Of a DNA stretch of 15,147 bases, positions 5,334 through 13,074 are shown in pieces. The first letter of the stretch is position 1; every line of letters begins with the position of its first letter. The notes under the pieces are model-generated. The model was given only the letters and a program-made list of their open reading frames with translations. It was not told the DNA's origin and made no database searches. Source of the stretch: Chloroflexota bacterium. GTDB lineage: Bacteria > Chloroflexota > Anaerolineae > Anaerolineales > UBA11858. The stretch lies in assembly GCA_030666985.1 (NCBI GenBank), contig DAOUWT010000034.1, forward strand, positions 1 through 15,147, in the 5' to 3' direction. Made by a program: the position numbers and the translations under genes.

Positions 5334-6343
5334 CCCCCCAGCAACATGTTTTGGTAACAGGCGGCGCGGGATATATCGGTTCCTTTTTGACGGGGGAGCT
5401 GCTGCGGCAAGGCTATCACGTCACAGTTGTGGACGAGCTGCTTTTCGGGGGAGAGGCTTTGCTCTCGTACTTATCGCATCCCAATTTTCATTTCTTTCAG
5501 GCAGATGTGTGGGAGCCCCGGGCCGTCCGGGCCGCCCTGAGGGGGGATTGGCCCACCCCCCACGCTGTGGTGCATTTGGCCGCCCTGGCCGGTTTCCCCG
5601 CCTGCCAGGCAGTGGGGAGGCAGGTGGCCTGGCGCTACAACGTGGAAGCCACCGAGCACGTTTACGCTCAGTCGCTCGAGCTGGACATCCCCCGCTTCAT
5701 TTACATTTCTACCTACAGCAATTATGGCTTATCCGAGACAGGTAAGCGTGTGACGGAAGACACCATCCTCAATCCCCAATCACTATACGCAGAAACGAAA
5801 GTCGCCTCGGAGCGCTATTTACTAGAGCAAAGGGATGCACCTTGCACCCCCTTGATTTTCCGCCTGGCAACGGTATACGGACTTGCTCCCCGCCCGCGTT
5901 TTGACATGATTATCAACCAGTTTGTATGGGAAGCCTTTCGTAACCATAAATTAGTAATTTACCAGCGGGGATATTCACGTTCCTTTGTACACATCCAAGA
6001 CGCGGTTCGTGGTATCATGCTCGGATTGCATGCTCCCGAGGAGACAATCCGCGGAGAGGTTTATAACCTTGGCACTCCTGATGGGAACCTGACGAAAGAC
6101 GAAGTAGTCAAACTGATCCTCAAGCGTTTGCCCAAAACCCTTGTCCGCTACAAAGATATTACCTTCGGCGGCGACATGCGTGATCTAACAGTCTCATTCG
6201 AAAAAATCCAACGCCAATTAGGTTTCAAGGCTCAAAAAACCGTTGATGATGGCGTTAGAGAAGTTTTAGAAGCTATTCAACAAGGCCTGATTAAAAATCC
6301 CGCCGATGAGCGTTATCGTAACGCTCGTTTTATTGTACAGTGA
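5330..6343 (+). CDS. NAD-dependent nucleotide-sugar epimerase/dehydratase
   Basis: The 337 residues form an extended short-chain dehydrogenase: Rossmann motif GGAGYIGS at 11-18, an acidic residue at the end of beta-2 (VVDELLF), and catalytic YAETK with Y153 and K157. Family members epimerise, dehydrate or decarboxylate NDP-sugars in the cytoplasm; the exact substrate cannot be told from sequence. The neighbours suggest precursor supply for the glycan. It overlaps the regulator by 4 nt. Its TGA stop (6341-6343) is the first triplet of a heptanucleotide array. Residues about 60-105 are encoded by a conspicuously GC-rich patch (about 5505-5640) unlike the rest of the gene. Confidence 0.87.
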   Translation: MTPQQHVLVTGGAGYIGSFLTGELLRQGYHVTVVDELLFGGEALLSYLSHPNFHFFQADVWEPRAVRAALRGDWPTPHAVVHLAALAGFPACQAVGRQVAWRYNVEATEHVYAQSLELDIPRFIYISTYSNYGLSETGKRVTEDTILNPQSLYAETKVASERYLLEQRDAPCTPLIFRLATVYGLAPRPRFDMIINQFVWEAFRNHKLVIYQRGYSRSFVHIQDAVRGIMLGLHAPEETIRGEVYNLGTPDGNLTKDEVVKLILKRLPKTLVRYKDITFGGDMRDLTVSFEKIQRQLGFKAQKTVDDGVREVLEAIQQGLIKNPADERYRNARFIVQ

Positions 6344-6537
6344 TGAGTGACGAGTGATGAGTGATGAGTGATGAGTAACGAGTGAAGTGATGAGTAACGA
6401 GTGATGAGTAACGAGTAACAAGTAACGAGTGAATGGAAGTCTCAAGATTACGTTTTACTCATTACTCATTACGTTTCACTCATCACGTTTCACTTATCAC
6501 CTTTCACTCATCACGTTTCGCTCTTTACGTTTCACAC
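6341..6537. repeat. Heptanucleotide array R1, inverted arms
   Basis: The plus arm (6341 to about 6432) is made of TRAYGAG-type heptamers such as TGATGAG and TAACGAG, with one short unit. After a 14-nt centre the minus arm (6447-6537) holds 13 heptamers in unbroken register (ATTACGT, TTTACTC, TTCACTC, ATCACGT and so on) that are largely complementary to the plus arm. A transcript could fold into a long imperfect hairpin. The array fills the space between the epimerase stop and the gmd ribosome site. Confidence 0.9.
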
Positions 6538-6549
6538 ACAGGAGATTTC

Positions 6550-7617
6550 ATGAAAAAAGCTTTGATTACCGGTGTCACCGGTCAAGACGGTTCGTATTTG
6601 ACAGAATTCTTACTTTGGAAAGGATATGAAGTCCACGGCATTATCCGCCGTTCGAGCACCTTCACCACGCGGAGGCTGGATCACATTTACCGCGACCCTC
6701 ACAACGGCGCTGACGTGCAGTTATTCTTGCACTACGGAGACCTTGCCAGTTCAGACAGCCTTGAGAGAGTGATCCAAGAAGTGCAACCCGACGAAGTATA
6801 TAATCTGGCCGCCCAGAGCCATGTCCGAGTTAGCTTTGACATGCCAGAGTACACGGGAGATGTCACAGGATTAGGCGTAGCCCGCATTTTAGAGTCTCTT
6901 CGCCGCTGTGAGACCGATGCTCGTTTTTATCAGGCTTCCACCAGCGAGCTATTTGGCAGCGCAGCTCCTCCCCAAAGCGAAAAAACCCCCTTCCAACCTC
7001 AAAGCCCTTACGCTGTTGCCAAACTCTATGCCTATTGGATGACGCGCAACTACGCTGACGGCTACGACATGTTTGCTTGCAACGGCATTCTCTTCAATCA
7101 CGAATCTCCCCGGCGCGGGGAAACATTTGTGACCCGGAAAATTACCCGAGCCGTGGCTGCTATTGTGGCCGGCAAGCAAAACGCCCTGTATCTAGGAAAT
7201 TTGGACGCCAAACGGGATTGGGGCTACGCGCCCGAATACGTGGAAGCCATGTGGCTAATGCTTCAACAAGACGAGCCACATGACATTGCCATTGGCACCG
7301 GAGAAGCCCACACTGTGCGGGAATTTGTGGACGCGGCCTTCAGTTATGTAGGGCTAGACTATGAAGACTACGTAAAAATTGACCCGCGCTATTTCCGTCC
7401 CACAGAGGTAGATTACCTGGAAGCTAATGCCAGCAAATCCAAGGAAATCTTAGGCTGGGAGCCGAAAGTTCGCTACGACAGTTTGGTGCGCATCATGGTT
7501 GATGCTGACCTGGAACGCCTAGGCGAAGAAGCCCCGGGCGAGGGCAAGAAAATTGTCACCGAGCGTTTCGACGACTGGCACAATTGGGAAGATCAAGTTA
7601 TCAGTATGGAGAGGTAA
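6550..7617 (+). CDS. gmd: GDP-mannose 4,6-dehydratase
   Basis: The 355-residue product starts MKKALITGVTGQDGSYL and carries the Gmd catalytic set: T131 and E133 in STSE, Y154 and K158 in SPYAVAK. The diagnostic LFNHESPRRGETFVTRK follows. It converts GDP-D-mannose to GDP-4-keto-6-deoxy-D-mannose, the first step to GDP-L-fucose, in the cytoplasm. Length is normal for bacterial Gmd. The start at 6550 is preferred over an in-frame ATG at 6433 because AGGAGA (6540-6545) lies 4 nt upstream and the extra 39 residues would be translated repeat. The next gene, fcl, starts 4 nt after the stop and performs the second step. Confidence 0.97.
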   Translation: MKKALITGVTGQDGSYLTEFLLWKGYEVHGIIRRSSTFTTRRLDHIYRDPHNGADVQLFLHYGDLASSDSLERVIQEVQPDEVYNLAAQSHVRVSFDMPEYTGDVTGLGVARILESLRRCETDARFYQASTSELFGSAAPPQSEKTPFQPQSPYAVAKLYAYWMTRNYADGYDMFACNGILFNHESPRRGETFVTRKITRAVAAIVAGKQNALYLGNLDAKRDWGYAPEYVEAMWLMLQQDEPHDIAIGTGEAHTVREFVDAAFSYVGLDYEDYVKIDPRYFRPTEVDYLEANASKSKEILGWEPKVRYDSLVRIMVDADLERLGEEAPGEGKKIVTERFDDWHNWEDQVISMER

Positions 7618-7620
7618 AAG

Positions 7621-8586
7621 ATGACCAAAAAAGATTACCCAAACCCTAAGGATTTTTGGGCTGATAAACGAGTTTGCGTGACTGGCGGGGCCGGGTTTTT
7701 GGGACATTATGTTCAAAAGACTCTCCGCGAACGCGGAGCAAGTGAAATCTTCATCCCCCACATTGAAGATTACGACCTCACGAAAATCGACACTATCCGC
7801 CGCATGCTGAATGATGCCCAACCTGACATCATCATTCACTTGGCTGCAATAGTAGGCGGTATTGGAGCCAACAAAGCTCGCCCGGCTGAGTTCTTCTATA
7901 AGAACCTCATGATGGGCGTCCCCCTCATGCACGAAGCCTGGGAGGCTGGGGTAGAGAAATTTGTAGCCATTGGCACCATATGCGCCTATCCTAAATTTAC
8001 TCCCATACCCTTCAAAGAGGAAAACCTCTGGGACGGCTACCCAGAGGAAACCAATGCCCCTTATGGCTTGGCGAAGAAAATGCTTTTAGTCCAATCTCAA
8101 ACCTACCGTGAACAATATGGCTTCAACTCCATCTTTTTATTGCCCGTAAACCTCTATGGACCGGGTGATAATTTTGACCTTGAGACCTCCCACGTCATCC
8201 CGGCCCTGATCCGCAAAATGATCGAGGCTCAAGAACGCGGGGGGGATAAAGTGACCCTGTGGGGGGATGGCTCTCCCACGCGGGAGTTCTTCTACGCCGG
8301 GGACGCGGCCCGGGGTATCGTTTTGGCGGCTGAGCGCTATAACTCCAGCGAACCGGTCAACCTGGGGGCTGGCGAGGAAATCAGCATCAAGGATTTAGCT
8401 CACCAAATAGCGGACCTGACCGGCTTCAGCGGCGAAATAGTTTGGGATACCACCAAGCCCAACGGGCAGCCCCGCCGCGCCCTTGATACCAGCCGCGCCC
8501 GAGAGCGTTTTGACTTCCAAGCCGAGATGCCGTTCCAGGAAGGGCTTAAACGCACCATTGCCTGGTTCCGCGAAAACCGGGATTAG
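7621..8586 (+). CDS. fcl: GDP-L-fucose synthase
   Basis: The 321-residue protein has the GGAGFLG nucleotide-binding loop, catalytic Y148 and K152 in YGLAKK, IGTICAYPK (the counterpart of the GSSCIYPK region, keeping the catalytic Cys and with Thr at the first Ser), SHVIPALIRK (catalytic His) and KPNGQPRR near the end. It epimerises GDP-4-keto-6-deoxy-mannose at C3 and C5 and reduces C4 with NADPH to give GDP-L-fucose. GGAGAGG (7608-7614), inside the end of gmd, is the ribosome site, 6 nt before the ATG. The Ser-to-Thr change is conservative and probably a clade variant. Confidence 0.95.
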   Translation: MTKKDYPNPKDFWADKRVCVTGGAGFLGHYVQKTLRERGASEIFIPHIEDYDLTKIDTIRRMLNDAQPDIIIHLAAIVGGIGANKARPAEFFYKNLMMGVPLMHEAWEAGVEKFVAIGTICAYPKFTPIPFKEENLWDGYPEETNAPYGLAKKMLLVQSQTYREQYGFNSIFLLPVNLYGPGDNFDLETSHVIPALIRKMIEAQERGGDKVTLWGDGSPTREFFYAGDAARGIVLAAERYNSSEPVNLGAGEEISIKDLAHQIADLTGFSGEIVWDTTKPNGQPRRALDTSRARERFDFQAEMPFQEGLKRTIAWFRENRD

Positions 8587-8597
8587 CTCTAAACTTG

Positions 8598-8752
8598 GTG
8601 AAACGTGAAGACGTGAAACGTGAAAACGTGAAGCGTAAAATCACGCAACACGCATCACGCATCACGCAACACGCATCACTCATCACTCATCACTCATCAC
8701 GCAACACGCATCACGCAACACGCATCACTCATCACTCATCACGCATCACGCA
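8598..8752. repeat. Heptanucleotide array R2, inverted arms
   Basis: The plus arm (8598-8640) has GTGAAAC/GTGAAGC-type units of 7 and 8 nt. The minus arm (8641-8752) is 16 heptamers in perfect register using only three words: TCACGCA (7 times), TCACTCA (5) and ACACGCA (4). It runs to within 5 nt of the wzm start codon and leaves no room for a Shine-Dalgarno. Confidence 0.93.
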
Positions 8753-8757
8753 CCACT

Positions 8758-9615
8758 ATGTCCGAACTAACACTACAACCCAACCAAGAACTCGAAATCA
8801 CCCACATCAAGCCCTCCCGAGGCTGGTCTGCCCTCAACCTGCGGGATATTTGGCACTACCGGGAGTTGGTCTATTTCCTGACCTGGCGCGATATAAAAGT
8901 CAGATACAAACAGACCCTCTTGGGAGCAGCTTGGGCCGTTATTAGGCCATTGGTCACCATGATCGTCTTCACGCTGATTTTTGGGCACGTGGCTAAACTA
9001 GACTCCGAGGGTGTGCCTTATGAATTGTTCACCTTCACCGCTCTCTTGCCGTGGCAGCTTTTTTCTAAGGCTTTAAGTGATACGAGCCGCTCTATGGTTT
9101 CCAATCGTAGTATGATCACGAAAATTTATTTTCCGCGCTTAGTCATACCTTTCTCGTCTATCATTAGCGGCTTGGTTGATTTTGGGATTGCCTTCGTGAT
9201 TTTGATTGGAATGATGTTTTATTATGGCGTAAAGCCTACTTCGGCTATTTGGACTTTACCTTTATTTTTGATACTGGCGTTGTTAACGGCCCTGGGTATA
9301 GGATTATGGTTTTCAGCCCTCAACGTTCAATTTCGTGACGTGGGTTACATAATCCCCTTCCTCACTCAAGTATGGCTGTATGCGACCCCAGTTGCTTACT
9401 CCGCGCAAATCGTTTCTCCCAAGTGGCAAATAGTCTACGCCCTAAACCCCATGGCGGGCGTCGTGCAAGGTTTCCGCTGGGCCTTGCTGGGAACAGATTT
9501 AGGGGCCGATGCTGCTACAACTTTGTCAGTTTCAATTCTAATATCCATTTTAATTTTAATTAGCGGATTATTTTATTTCCGCCGCATGGAGCGCACCTTT
9601 GCGGATGTGGTTTAA
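8758..9615 (+). CDS. wzm: Polysaccharide ABC transporter, membrane permease
   Basis: The 285 residues form an ABC-2 type permease. An amphipathic N-terminal segment contains WRDIKVRYKQTLLGAAWAVI, typical of Wzm/KpsM/TagG proteins. About six membrane spans follow: near residues 62-82, 95-115, 138-165, 170-200, 205-225 and 252-275. With the ATPase encoded next it would move an undecaprenyl-linked glycan, or a comparable lipid-linked polymer, across the inner membrane. The ATG at 8758 is chosen because MSELTLQ precedes the conserved part by a usual distance. No Shine-Dalgarno is visible, since the heptamer array abuts the start. An upstream in-frame start would only translate repeat. Confidence 0.9.
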   Translation: MSELTLQPNQELEITHIKPSRGWSALNLRDIWHYRELVYFLTWRDIKVRYKQTLLGAAWAVIRPLVTMIVFTLIFGHVAKLDSEGVPYELFTFTALLPWQLFSKALSDTSRSMVSNRSMITKIYFPRLVIPFSSIISGLVDFGIAFVILIGMMFYYGVKPTSAIWTLPLFLILALLTALGIGLWFSALNVQFRDVGYIIPFLTQVWLYATPVAYSAQIVSPKWQIVYALNPMAGVVQGFRWALLGTDLGADAATTLSVSILISILILISGLFYFRRMERTFADVV

Positions 9616-9632
9616 ACAACGTGGTCTAAATT

Positions 9633-10937
9633 ATGAGTGATACAGTTATACGTGTTGAAAATCTAGGCAAAAAATACCGTATTGGCATCGCGCCCGAAAA
9701 ATTCCCTACACTGCGGGATGCAATTGCAAACACGCTAAAATCCCCCTTTCAGCGCATACGCAAGAGCCTGCCTGCCGGGAAAAAAGAGAATGCGGCGGAT
9801 GTGATTTGGGCCTTGAATGACATCTCTTTTACGGTGGATAGAGGACAAGTCTTGGGAGTGATTGGCCGCAATGGGGCGGGGAAAAGCACCCTCCTGAAAG
9901 TTCTCTCGCGCGTCACGGAACCCACCGAGGGGGAGGTTACCATACGAGGGAGAGTTGGTTCTTTATTGGAGGTCGGAACCGGCTTCCACCCCGAACTCAC
10001 AGGGCGCGAGAACATCTACCTCAACGGCGCTATCCTGGGCATGAAACGTATCGATATTGAGCGCAAATTCGACGAAATGGTAGCATTTTCGGGCGTAGAA
10101 AAATTCATAGATACCCCGGTCAAACGCTACTCCAGCGGCATGTACCTGCGTTTGGCATTCTCCGTGGCCGCCCACCTGGAGCCGGAAATCTTGGTCGTGG
10201 ACGAGGTCCTAGCCGTGGGGGACGCCGAGTTCCAGCGCAAATGTTTGGGCAAAATGAGCGACGTAGCCCAAGAGGGGCGCACTGTTCTATTCGTCAGCCA
10301 CGACATGTCCGCCATCTCCCGCCTAACCGAAGAGACCATTGTCCTCGAAAAGGGAGAGTTGGTATACCGCGCTCCCACGCAGCAAGCGATAGATTATTAC
10401 ATGTCCTCCGGCTTCAAGACAGGCGAACGTGTCTGGGCCGCGGATGAAGCCCCCCACGGGGCCGAAGTCCCCCCCCAGGCCGCTCCTTTTATCCCCCTTG
10501 CCCTGCGGGTCAAAAACGCTCAAGGCCAGGTGGTAGACCTCATCCGCTCCACCCAACCACTTACCATAGAGATTGAGTATCGCCTGGATGAACCCATCCA
10601 AGCCCTCCGCGTGGGACTTTATTTGCGCAATATGCGGGGAGCGTATGTCTTTACGGCTTTCGATACGGATAACCCAGAACAATACCAGGCCATGGCAACC
10701 CGCCCGCCCGGTCATTACATCAGCCGCTGCGTGATTCCCGCTGACATCCTCAACGAAGGACGTTACGCCCTGGGAATGAACGCCAGCGCCTATCGGGTCA
10801 AGCGATACTTCCAAGACTTGCGAGCCTTAGTGTTCAACGTGGATGGGACAGGCGCTCCGGGGAAGCAATGGGCCGAAAACCGGAGAGGGGTGATACGTCC
10901 GCGTTTAGCTTGGGAGATCAATCAGGTAGATAATTAG
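9633..10937 (+). CDS. wzt: Polysaccharide ABC transporter, ATPase with glycan-binding C-terminus
   Basis: The 434-residue protein has an N-terminal ATPase with Walker A GRNGAGKST (78-86), the signature loop YSSGMYLRL starting at 166, and Walker B ILVVDEVLAVGD (D190, E191), followed by the switch His in FVSHD. Residues about 285-434 form an extra beta-rich domain of the Wzt C-terminal type, which in O9a-like systems recognises the capped end of the polymer. That implies export of finished chains rather than Wzy-type polymerisation. The linker is proline/alanine-rich and carries a run of eight C. wzm ends 17 nt upstream; no strong Shine-Dalgarno precedes the ATG, so translation may depend on coupling. 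The N-terminal part has a 25-residue insertion (about 30-55) before Walker A that is common in this subfamily. Confidence 0.93.
   Translation: MSDTVIRVENLGKKYRIGIAPEKFPTLRDAIANTLKSPFQRIRKSLPAGKKENAADVIWALNDISFTVDRGQVLGVIGRNGAGKSTLLKVLSRVTEPTEGEVTIRGRVGSLLEVGTGFHPELTGRENIYLNGAILGMKRIDIERKFDEMVAFSGVEKFIDTPVKRYSSGMYLRLAFSVAAHLEPEILVVDEVLAVGDAEFQRKCLGKMSDVAQEGRTVLFVSHDMSAISRLTEETIVLEKGELVYRAPTQQAIDYYMSSGFKTGERVWAADEAPHGAEVPPQAAPFIPLALRVKNAQGQVVDLIRSTQPLTIEIEYRLDEPIQALRVGLYLRNMRGAYVFTAFDTDNPEQYQAMATRPPGHYISRCVIPADILNEGRYALGMNASAYRVKRYFQDLRALVFNVDGTGAPGKQWAENRRGVIRPRLAWEINQVDN
10469..10476 (+). repeat. C8 homopolymer in wzt
   Basis: Eight consecutive C lie in codons 279-282, in the linker between ATPase and glycan-binding domain; six C precede them at 10450-10455. 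Slippage by one base would leave the ATPase complete but remove the C-terminal domain. Confidence 0.75.
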
Positions 10938-10961
10938 TGATTATTCAGCCCCGGTGGATTT

Positions 10962-11046
10962 GGGGGAGGTGCCACGCGGGGGGGGGAGGGCGGCGCGGGG
11001 GGGAGGTTGCCCCGCCGAGGGGGGAGGGCGACGCGGGGGCGAGGTT
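10962..11046 (+). repeat. G-rich tandem repeat, possible G-quadruplex region
   Basis: A 28-nt G-rich unit at 10981-11008 recurs at 11019-11046 with two mismatches (period 38). A third degenerate copy begins at 10962. The plus strand holds G-runs of 9, 7, 6, 5 and 5, enough for one or more quadruplexes. This is the wzt-glycosyltransferase gap (10938-11354), and I see no gene in it. Confidence 0.8.
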
Positions 11047-11098
11047 TTCCGCTCCCCAGCCGCCTGCCTCCCCGCCAATCTCCAACTTGTAAGCTCGA

Positions 11099-11118
11099 GG
11101 GGGAACGCCAGTTCCCCC
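11099..11118. repeat. Perfect 8-bp hairpin, loop GCCA
   Basis: GGGGGAAC (11099-11106) pairs exactly with GTTCCCCC (11111-11118). No T-run follows. Confidence 0.85.
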
Positions 11119-11129
11119 GGACTCAATCC

Positions 11130-11149
11130 GCTGGATCTGGCGATCCAGC
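11130..11149. repeat. Perfect 8-bp hairpin, loop TGGC
   Basis: GCTGGATC (11130-11137) pairs exactly with GATCCAGC (11142-11149). With the previous hairpin, 11 nt away, it makes a twin palindrome reminiscent of REP-type elements. Confidence 0.85.
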
Positions 11150-11237
11150 TTGAGCGTGGTCAGTTGATGAGTGACCACTACCGAAAACTTTTGCTTAGTA
11201 CCTTAGCAGTGAAATGTTTGCACAAAAAACAAGAAAT

Positions 11238-11310
11238 TTACCACGGAGACTCAAAGAACACGAAGAAACCCTTTGTGCGCTTCGTGCCTTCGCGCCTTTG
11301 TGGTGAATAA
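11238..11310. repeat. Imperfect long inverted repeat before the glycosyltransferase gene
   Basis: The left arm begins TTACCACGGAG and ends ACACGAAG; the right arm (CTTCGTGCC to GTGGTGAA) is its imperfect complement. It resembles dispersed 'ACCACGGAG...TTTGTGGTG' intergenic repeats I associate with environmental bacterial genomes. Six T follow at 11312-11317, so it could also act as a terminator ahead of the next gene. Confidence 0.6.
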
Positions 11311-11354
11311 GTTTTTTGGTTCTGGCTTGGTAGCAACGCGGCCTTGTCCAGGTT

Positions 11355-12992
11355 ATGTATTTAGAGTCTTATAAAACCATGGAAGAGAAACAACGCATCA
11401 ACTCATTGAAAGAATTCATCAAGGACATCCCCCTAACCGCCGAGGTATATTGGTACCTGCAACAGGCGAGTACCCCTCCCCCGGGTTCTTTCTCGCTGGG
11501 AGAACTCAAAAACCGCTTGCCGCAATTACTGAAAGACGCCTCAGAGGCACGCCAGTTTTCTGAGACTGGGAAACGAGTTCTCATATTCACGGCCCTAAGC
11601 ACCTGGACGCGCCAGGTAACGGTGCTGGGATTAGCTCTGGCAGGCCTGGGGCACGATGTTTCTTTTGGCTTTTTGCCCTATACAACGTGGAAGGAAAAAG
11701 AGAGAAAATTTGATCTGCGAAGGCAAGTGGCTTATATCAAGAAAACCCTGAAACCGGCTGCTCCTTTATTGAATATTGTTTCCTTGTGGGAGAAGAAAAA
11801 CAACATTGCCCTCCCCGCAGAATTAGAAGAGAAAATTAAAGAAGCCGCTTTGCGGGACGTTAAATATAGTTTGATGCGCGAAGATGTAGACGTTAATAGC
11901 GATTTATACAAATTGCGCCTAGAGCGTAATACAACATTTGCAAAAACTATCTTAGCTTGGCTGAAAGATAATGCCCCCGACATGATCGTAGTCCCTAACG
12001 GAAGCATTCTGGAATTTGGAGTACTTTTCCATGTTGGGCGTTATCTTGACATTCCCGTTGTCACCTATGAGTTTGGCGAACAACGGGAGCGAATGTGGCT
12101 GGCCCAAAATCGGGACGTCATGCGCCAAGAGACCGGTCAAATGTGGGACGCTTATAAGGATACAGCACTTAGCAATGAGGAGAGGGAACGCATCCGGGAA
12201 TTATACGCCGCCCGGCGGGGAGCGGATTTATGGAAGAATTTTTCCCGGCAATGGCAAAAGACGGCTAGTCAGGGCGGCGAAGAAGTCCGTTCCACTTTGG
12301 GGCTGGATCAACGCCCAATCGTCTTCCTGCCCACAAACGTCCTGGGAGACAGTTTAACGCTCGGACGCCAAATCTTCAGCCACAGCATGACGGAATGGAT
12401 CGTCCGTACCATCGAATACATTATCGAGAGACCTCAATACCAGCTTGTGATCCGCATCCACCCTGGGGAGCAGTTGAGCTGGGGTCCCTCTGTGTATGAA
12501 ATCCTAGGGGATTACTTTGACGAGTTACCCGAGCATATCCACATCATTCCCGCCGATGCCGCCATAAACAGCTACGATTTGGTTGAAATCGCCTCTTTTG
12601 CGACAGTTTTCACCACCACCCTGGGTATGGAAATGGCAATGAGCGGCTTGCCAGTGATTGTGGTGGGAGAAACGCATTACAGAGGAAAAGGCTTTACCTC
12701 AGACCCCCATACATGGGAAGAATATTTTGGCTTTCTTGAAAAGTTACTCGAGGAACCCGCTGAGAATAACCTCTCTAAAGAGCAAGTTGAGCGGGCCTGG
12801 ACTTATGCTTATCGCTTCTTTTTCGACTACCCCTTCCCCTTCCCTTGGCACGTACAACATCTCTGGGATGGAGTGGAGGAATGGCCCATAAAACGCGTCT
12901 TGAGCGAAGAAGGTCTTAACAAATTTGGAGACACGTTCCGCTATTTAGTAGGAGAGCCTATTAAGTGGCGAAGAGTGAAGAGTAAAACGTGA
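11355..12992 (+). CDS. Capsule-type (KpsC/KpsS-like) glycosyltransferase
   Basis: The 545 residues fit the capsule polysaccharide synthesis class of GT-B-like proteins. An N-terminal half begins after KRVLIFTALSTWTRQVTVLG. The C-terminal half has RIHPGEQ (H369) and TTLGMEMAMSGLPVIVVGE (from T421), the donor-site pattern of this class. No membrane segment is seen; it probably works at the inner face of the membrane. The acceptor and donor sugars are not readable. The first ATG (11355) has only CCAGG close upstream, so the in-frame ATG at 11379 (MEEKQRINS) is a real alternative. A 417-nt repeat-filled gap separates it from wzt. Its last codons (about RVKSKT) and TGA stop lie in the next heptanucleotide array, so the original C-terminus may have been replaced. 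Confidence 0.75.
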   Translation: MYLESYKTMEEKQRINSLKEFIKDIPLTAEVYWYLQQASTPPPGSFSLGELKNRLPQLLKDASEARQFSETGKRVLIFTALSTWTRQVTVLGLALAGLGHDVSFGFLPYTTWKEKERKFDLRRQVAYIKKTLKPAAPLLNIVSLWEKKNNIALPAELEEKIKEAALRDVKYSLMREDVDVNSDLYKLRLERNTTFAKTILAWLKDNAPDMIVVPNGSILEFGVLFHVGRYLDIPVVTYEFGEQRERMWLAQNRDVMRQETGQMWDAYKDTALSNEERERIRELYAARRGADLWKNFSRQWQKTASQGGEEVRSTLGLDQRPIVFLPTNVLGDSLTLGRQIFSHSMTEWIVRTIEYIIERPQYQLVIRIHPGEQLSWGPSVYEILGDYFDELPEHIHIIPADAAINSYDLVEIASFATVFTTTLGMEMAMSGLPVIVVGETHYRGKGFTSDPHTWEEYFGFLEKLLEEPAENNLSKEQVERAWTYAYRFFFDYPFPFPWHVQHLWDGVEEWPIKRVLSEEGLNKFGDTFRYLVGEPIKWRRVKSKT

Positions 12993-13063
12993 GACGTGAA
13001 GAGTGAAACGTGAAACGTAATTTCACTCATCACTCATCACTTTTCACACATCACGTTTCACTT
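12970..13063. repeat. Heptanucleotide array R3, inverted arms
   Basis: The plus arm (12970-13018) has seven heptamers (GAAGAGT, GAAACGT, GAGACGT and similar). After 3 nt the minus arm (13022-13063) has six (TTCACTC, ATCACTC, ATCACTT, TTCACAC, ATCACGT, TTCACTT). It starts inside the glycosyltransferase gene and ends just before the AGGAGT ribosome site of pseB. Confidence 0.92.
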
Positions 13064-13074
13064 CAGGAGTAATC

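Noticed and set aside
6341..6537. CRISPR array
   Set aside because: Units are 7 nt and contiguous with no spacers, so this is a short tandem repeat.
6433..6549. N-terminal extension of Gmd
   Set aside because: It would translate the heptamer array and lacks a Shine-Dalgarno; the start at 6550 has both the ribosome site and the family N-terminus.
8595..8945. 116-codon frame over array R2
   Set aside because: The composition is purely translated repeat running out of frame into wzm.
10954..11310. 118-codon frame in the wzt-glycosyltransferase gap
   Set aside because: It is open only because of G-runs; the residues are low-complexity glycine/arginine, then sequence read from hairpins.
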